Program-made: the position numbers and the translations under genes
Assembly: GCA_021234155.1 (NCBI GenBank)
Contig: JAJEKV010000005.1
Span: 1,242,001-1,306,000 of the forward strand
Length of the DNA stretch: 64,000 bases
Source: Isoetes taiwanensis
Taxonomy: Eukaryota; Streptophyta; Lycopodiopsida; Isoetales; Isoetaceae
Reading direction: 5' to 3'
The notes under the pieces: model-generated
Seen by the model: only the letters and a program-made list of their open reading frames with translations
Told to the model about the DNA's origin: nothing
The model's database searches: none
In this document: piece by piece, positions 59,681-64,000 of the stretch
Layout of the letters: each line of letters opens with the position of its first letter
Position numbering within the stretch: position 1 is the stretch's first letter

Positions 59681-59824
59681 AGATGCTATAGGGCAACCAC
59701 CATGCCTCTAGAAACACCCCAGGTCTAAAAGTAGAAAGTTTCTTAAAATCTTGCAAATACAAAATAGAATATTCATGGGCATGTGTGAGTATGCTACTCA
59801 TGAATTATAATTTGTTGGTAATGG

Positions 59825-60384
59825 AATAGAGGAGGGAGGAGAGAGAGAGGAGAGAGAAGAGAGAGAGAGGAGAGAGACATGGGAGAAAAGAAGAGAGGGA
59901 GAGAGAAGAGAGACATGGGGAAGGGAAAGAAGAGGGAGGAGAGAAGAGAGAGAGGAAAGAGAGAGGGAGAGAAAGAAGAGAGAGGGAGAGAGAAGAGAGA
60001 GAAGAGAGAGAGAAAGGAGGAGAAAGAGAGAGAGAAGAGAGAGAGAAGAATGGAGAGAGAGAGAGAGAGGAGAAGAGAGAAGGGAGAAAGAGAGAAGAGA
60101 TGAGGAGAGAAGGGAGGAGAGAGAAAAGAGAGAAAAGAGAGAGAGAGGAAAGGGAGGAGAGAGAAGAGAGAAAGGAAGGAGAGAAGAGAGAGGAAAGAGA
60201 GAGAGAAGAGAGAGAGAGGAGGAGAGAAAGGGAAAGAAGAGAGAGGGAGAGAGAGAGAGAGGAGAGAAAAGAGAGAAAAGGAGGGGGGGGAGAGAGAGAA
60301 GAGATGGAGGGGGGAGAGAGAAGACAGGAGAGAGAGAGGGGGAGAGAAGAGAGAGAGGAGAGAGAGAAAGGTGGGGGGGAAGAG

Positions 60385-60440
<56 letters not shown>

Positions 60441-60682
60441 GAGAGAGATGAGAGAGATGAAGAAAAGAGGATGGAGAGGAGAGAGAAGAGAGATGATAGA
60501 GATGATAGAGAAGAGGGATGATGTGAGGGAACTTGTTTCAAAGAAGAACAAAGGTGAAGAAGAGCATAGAGGGTCCAGAAGAGGCCCAGGGGAAGAGGTG
60601 ATGATAGAGAAGAAGGGAGGAAAGAGAAGATAGAGAAGAGAGAGAGAGGAATAAGAAAGAGAGAGAAAGATAGAGAGAGAGA

Positions 60683-60720
<38 letters not shown>

Positions 60721-60962
60721 TGGGAGAGAGAGAGGGAAAGAGGAGAGAGAGGAGAGAGGAGGGAGGGAGAGGGTAAAGACAAAGAGGAGGGGAGAAAGAG
60801 AGGAGAGAGAACAGAGAGAGAAGAGAGGAGACAGAAGAAGAGAGAGGAGAGAGAAGAGACACCTGGGAGAGGGGGTAGAGAGAAAGAAAAGAGAGAGAGA
60901 AAAGGGAGATGAGGGAAGAGAGAGGGGAGAGAGGAGAGAGAAAGGAGGGAAGAGATAGAGAT
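59825..60962. repeat. 1.1-kb GA-rich purine tract
   Basis: The plus strand is nearly all A and G, with GAGA runs up to about 60 bases (near 60384-60450 and 60680-60718). A short non-purine island at about 60528-60600 interrupts it. Long open frames on the minus strand here follow only from the composition and are not genes. Confidence 0.9.
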
Positions 60963-61050
60963 AGGGCACATGGGTGGCCCAAAATCGAGGCGAGGCCGGG
61001 AGGGCCGAAATGAGGAAAGGAGAAGCAAAGGCCGCCCGGCCCTTTTCTAG

Positions 61051-61960
61051 TCTCTTATTATAAAATTATCCCAGATGTCCGTCCTTGAATCTCGCCCTAG
61101 ATCGGACGGCTCAGATCAAGGGCTAGATTGATCAGACGGTCTAGAGCTAAAGTTCAGTTTTTGTGCATCGGCTTGCCTTCGACTTTTGCATCCGAGGCAA
61201 GTAACTCCGGAGGGGATCTGCTATCTTATCTCTGTTTCAAGGGTTTTATTGCATGTCTGTTTAGGGTTTAGATTTAACGGCAAAGCTCGCAGCCTTATGT
61301 TTCGCATAGCCACTTCCACGAACTGGAGTGATCTTTCATCGACCAAGATGGCCTCCAGACCTCTTTCGGCCAGTTAGGTGACTCTTCTGCCATGCCAGGC
61401 CACGATTTGCACAGTTCAGCATTCAAGGTAAGAAGGCAGTACTTCTTGAAGCTTCTGTGTTTAATTTTTAGCTTCATTCATGTCTTTCGGGCACCATCCG
61501 TTTCTTCAGATTCGGCTTCACATACTCTGAATGATTCATATCTGAATTCATAGAGCTGAATTCATGCCTTAATGCTTGAGTGAATCTGAGAGTCGAAATT
61601 TTGAAGTAAGTTTTTAATCTCTTAATGTTGCCTTGATCTACCTAGGCTTCCCTTGAACTGCCTATTCTGGTGGCTTGGCTTGGTTTGAACCGCCTCTAAA
61701 TGGGAAGGATTGATCAACCAATGGGTTTTCCTCCATTGAATTATTATTTCCAGTCAGCACATCTGTGCTGGAAGAAAGGCATCTTTTCTAAGAATGAGAC
61801 ATATGAATTAGAGCAGCTCAAACAGTTTGAGGATGTGGCCTCATTAATTAGAACACATCCTCAATACAATGAGTGACAGGAGAACGGCATTGTAGATATT
61901 AAATTTTACATTATTCATGCTAAGAAGCGGATTAAAGAGCTCCAAGAAGCTGAAAAAAGA
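61051..61960 (+). other. Upstream part of the transporter locus, uncertain exons
   Basis: ATG 61297 opens a short frame rich in Ser, Thr and Arg (MFRIATSTNWSDLSSTKMAS), like a plastid transit peptide, ending at a stop at 61377. A strong donor (AAG|GTAAGA) is at about 61428. A segment at 61751-61980 after TTTCCAG has a coherent frame with one stop (ELEQLKQFEDVASL, HAKKRIKELQEAEKRSP), but I cannot match it to IREG3. This may be the 5' exons of the transporter or unrelated sequence. Confidence 0.35.
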
Positions 61961-62814
61961 AGTCCTTTGCTTGCCCTGCGATTGTGTCAATAATGCATGA
62001 TAGCCTCCTCCCTGTGGCTGTACTCAACTTTGTAACACAGGTGGGAAGACGACCCATAATGCCTTTTAATAGCAACATGTAAAATGCATTTTCTTAGCAT
62101 TAAAATGCTCTGTTGTTATTTTTTTTACATGATGAAACTTGCTATTTTCTGATAGTGAAGCTATTTTGCAGCTTGTGATCTTTTGTGGAGGCCCATGTGT
62201 AGGGGCTCTTATGGGCTTTATGCCAAGGGTTGCTGCATTCAACATCTCAAGTACCATTCAGGCATGTTGCCCACTGTAGTTCATGAGACTTTATTTGTTA
62301 TTGTCTCTAAGTTTCACTTACCTGACTCTAGACGTTCGCAATGTTGGTGTCATCATTTGTGATAGTTCATGCCCTGCATGACGGGCCCAGATTAATGGCA
62401 ACCGCATCGGCGTTGCTTCTGCAGCCATGGTTCATTGTCTTAATGATTGCAGGCACAGAAACGGCTTAGTGGATTGGCAGCAGGCATTGCATTTGAGCGT
62501 GACTGGGTTGTCCTGGTAAGTGTTATTCAACCATGTCATTCTTTATGGTGGTAACTGGCAATAACTTTTATTCACAACTGTTTTAGCTTGCTGGTCCAAA
62601 TCGCACTATTGCATTGGCCAATGCTAATGCACTCCTTCGAAGAGTGGATCTTATTTGTGAGGTAACAAGGGTGGTCATATTTGAATTCATGTTTAAAATA
62701 TTTTGTGTCTTAATTGTCATGTGGGCTTTGCAGATAACTGGTCCCTTTATTTTTGGCATCCTGCTGTCCAAGTACAACGTTGTGACTTGCATTTCTAACC
62801 AAGTACAACATTAG
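61961..62814 (+). pseudogene. IREG3/MAR1-like plastid transporter (ferroportin family), partial
   Basis: IREG3/MAR1 is a ferroportin-family (SLC40A1) membrane transporter of the plastid envelope, implicated in transport of iron or iron-chelator-like molecules. Exons: about 61961-62040 (ACPAIVSIMHDSLLPVAV), 62172-62261 (GGPCVGALMGFMPRVAAFN), 62332-62515 (VIVHALHDG, LLLQPWFIVLMIAG, then RLSGLAAGIAFERDWVVL), 62587-62661 ([20 protein letters not shown]) and 62734-62814 ([19 protein letters not shown]). These align in order with the first half of the family. At 62452 a single G stands where the frame needs three bases, so the third exon is frame-broken by a 2-nt loss. The donor after 62261 is GC, not GT. 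The frame ends at a stop at 62812, where the family continues with several more membrane segments; CAA|GTACAA just before it could be a donor. It is either a pseudogene fragment or a gene with an assembly error that continues to the right. Confidence 0.75.
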
Positions 62815-64000
62815 AAATGCCCCATTCAATTCTTTTGGTTCATTGGCTTCTTTCCACTGCCTTTACTCGTTCCCTTCACTACATGACGTCCATTATTCCT
62901 TTTTGTCGACTGTTGTTCCATTTGTCTCGTTGAGCTCTTACGGTGTCCCTTGAGTCCTAACTCTTGCAGTCCGGGTTGTGCTTGAGTTGCTTCCATATGT
63001 CACTATGATGCTCTGCTTGTCCAAGTTGTCTTGAGTGATCCCATCTGTCTGATTGCTTGTAGCATTCTTGTCTCATGATTTCTCAGCAGTAGTTTGTTCA
63101 CTTGCATATGCATGATTTGTTCCTCTCACTCGTGCTTTTCCCTGGTTTTTTCAGTGGTAGTTTGTTCGATTGCCCAATTTATTTCCCTCGCCTTTCCATT
63201 TCGCAGCGGTTTTCTAGTGCCTCTTTTCTTTATCGCATTTCTCCATCCAGTTCATTTGTTTTGCTTCCCTTTTTTGCTCTATGATTCTTGAGCTTTGTTT
63301 CTAGGTGTATGTATAGGTAGATAAGTGCATGCTTGTTTCTCATATATTCTCAATTGTTCTTTTGGATGCCCTTATGAGGGCCTATATTCTTCTCTTTTAT
63401 CATTGTTTCTTAGTTTCTCGTGAATGCCTTCGAGGGCTTTAATGGCATTGGTGGCCTTAGCTCCTTTGTCCCAATTTGCTCTGTTCCTCTATTGCTAATC
63501 CCTTATTCCATCCACTTCATTATAATCTTGCATTCCTTTCCCTTTTCATTTTGCATTTTGTCCCTTTCCTCTTTGTTTGTTCATTTGATCTCTTGAAACG
63601 TCTTTGCTCTTCTATTGTCTTGACTCCCTCCTTTGCCCGCCTCTTGACTCATCATAGTGCTTTTTGCCCTGGTGCTGTCCATTCATTATGTTGTTTTACT
63701 ATGTTGACCCCAGTTGTTTCATCCACCTTGCTTGGCCTTTTTTATTCTTGTTGGTCTCAGTGACCGGTTTGCCCTTGTCGACCAAATTTGCAAGTTGTTC
63801 ACCGGGTTGTTCTCTTAACTCTGCTTCTTCCGACGATGTCATATCGCACCCCTCTTTCCCCATCTTTCTCTCGCCATAATGGGTTCTTTGGTCCGGCCCT
63901 CTAGATTGTTCTTGAGTCTCAAGGTCCCTATCATTGTTTCTACGTTGAAAATTCGCTTGGATCGGTTATGCATGTGGGTATACATTCATGAATTTTAGTC
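62815..64000. other. Pyrimidine-rich DNA, no exon recognised
   Basis: T- and C-rich plus strand without family motifs. The short open frames (for example 63476-63763) are Leu/Phe/Ser-rich and overlap, as expected by composition. It might be a long intron of the transporter gene. Confidence 0.35.

Larger units (their letters stand above)
58484..61050 (+). mobile_element. Non-autonomous Helitron with satellite cargo
   Basis: The 5' end reads A|TCCTCCTATATATTATAAAG, matching the plant Helitron start TC...TATATTATAAAG. The 3' end has a short GC hairpin, GGCCG-CC-CGGCC (61030-61041), followed by CCTTTTCTAG and then T, the CTAG|T terminus. The ends lie in an A-T target dinucleotide as expected. 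The element is 2.57 kb and contains no Rep-helicase. Its cargo is a tRNA-derived SINE-like segment, a minisatellite and a GA-rich tract. The minus-strand open frames in the GA tract (Ser/Leu/Pro only) are low-complexity artefacts. Confidence 0.75.

Noticed and set aside
59798-61028. Open frames of 394 and 407 residues on the minus strand, and 177 on the plus strand
   Set aside because: They lie in a GA-rich tract and consist of Ser, Leu, Pro, Phe or of Arg, Glu, Gly, Lys only. All frames are open because purine-only sequence lacks stops on one strand.
63094-63879. Leu/Phe/Ser-rich ORFs
   Set aside because: Several overlapping frames in pyrimidine-rich DNA; composition explains them.

Overview
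This is nuclear DNA from a land plant. The genes have several short exons with GT-AG introns, the intergenic DNA is AT-rich and full of decayed transposons, and the recognisable host genes are plant-type: an ATXR5/6 histone methyltransferase and an IREG3/MAR1-like plastid transporter. The low gene density, together with an element family carrying a transposase-like gene and a methyltransferase-like gene, would fit a fern or another seed-free plant. That last point is inference and cannot be settled from this window.

Layout. 0-5 kb: scrambled Helitron Rep and helicase remnants and a LINE tail, all on the minus strand. 5-13 kb: mostly anonymous AT-rich DNA, with diverged repeats near 6.8-7.1 kb, possible minus-strand exons at 8.5-10.1 kb, and a broken Ty3/gypsy gag at 12.35-13.1 kb. 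13.8-15.4 kb (+): a seven-exon gene resembling the UPF0739/DUF4504 (C1orf74) family. 16.3-19 kb: LINE and DUF4283 debris. 20.38-22.26 kb (+): a complete six-exon ATXR5/6-type gene with PHD finger, PIP box and SET domain. 25.25-25.82 kb (-): exons of an OCRE-domain protein. 26.5-55.5 kb: two head-to-tail copies of a composite element of about 13.7 kb. Each copy has a minus-strand gene with GHTHED/DNC motifs (DUF7869-like, transposase-like) diverging from a plus-strand multi-exon gene that contains a ParB-like IIDGQ motif and a degenerate DNA-methyltransferase-like region. A tail sequence of about 0.7 kb recurs in five places around the copies. 55.8-57.2 kb: one LTR with an adjacent polypurine tract, on the minus strand. 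58.48-61.05 kb: a well-bounded non-autonomous Helitron holding a 110-bp minisatellite and a 1.1-kb GA-rich tract. 61.3-62.8 kb (+): exons of an IREG3/MAR1-like transporter with one frame break. 62.8-64 kb: pyrimidine-rich DNA without a recognised gene.

The intact-looking genes are unrelated housekeeping loci (chromatin, a conserved protein of unknown function, mRNA processing, plastid transport) and do not form a pathway. The most unusual region is the duplicated composite element. Its two copies disagree with each other mainly where one has CAG or CTG. This looks more like a consensus-sequence artefact at methylated CHG sites in unpolished repeats than ordinary divergence, so the broken reading frames there should not be taken at face value.
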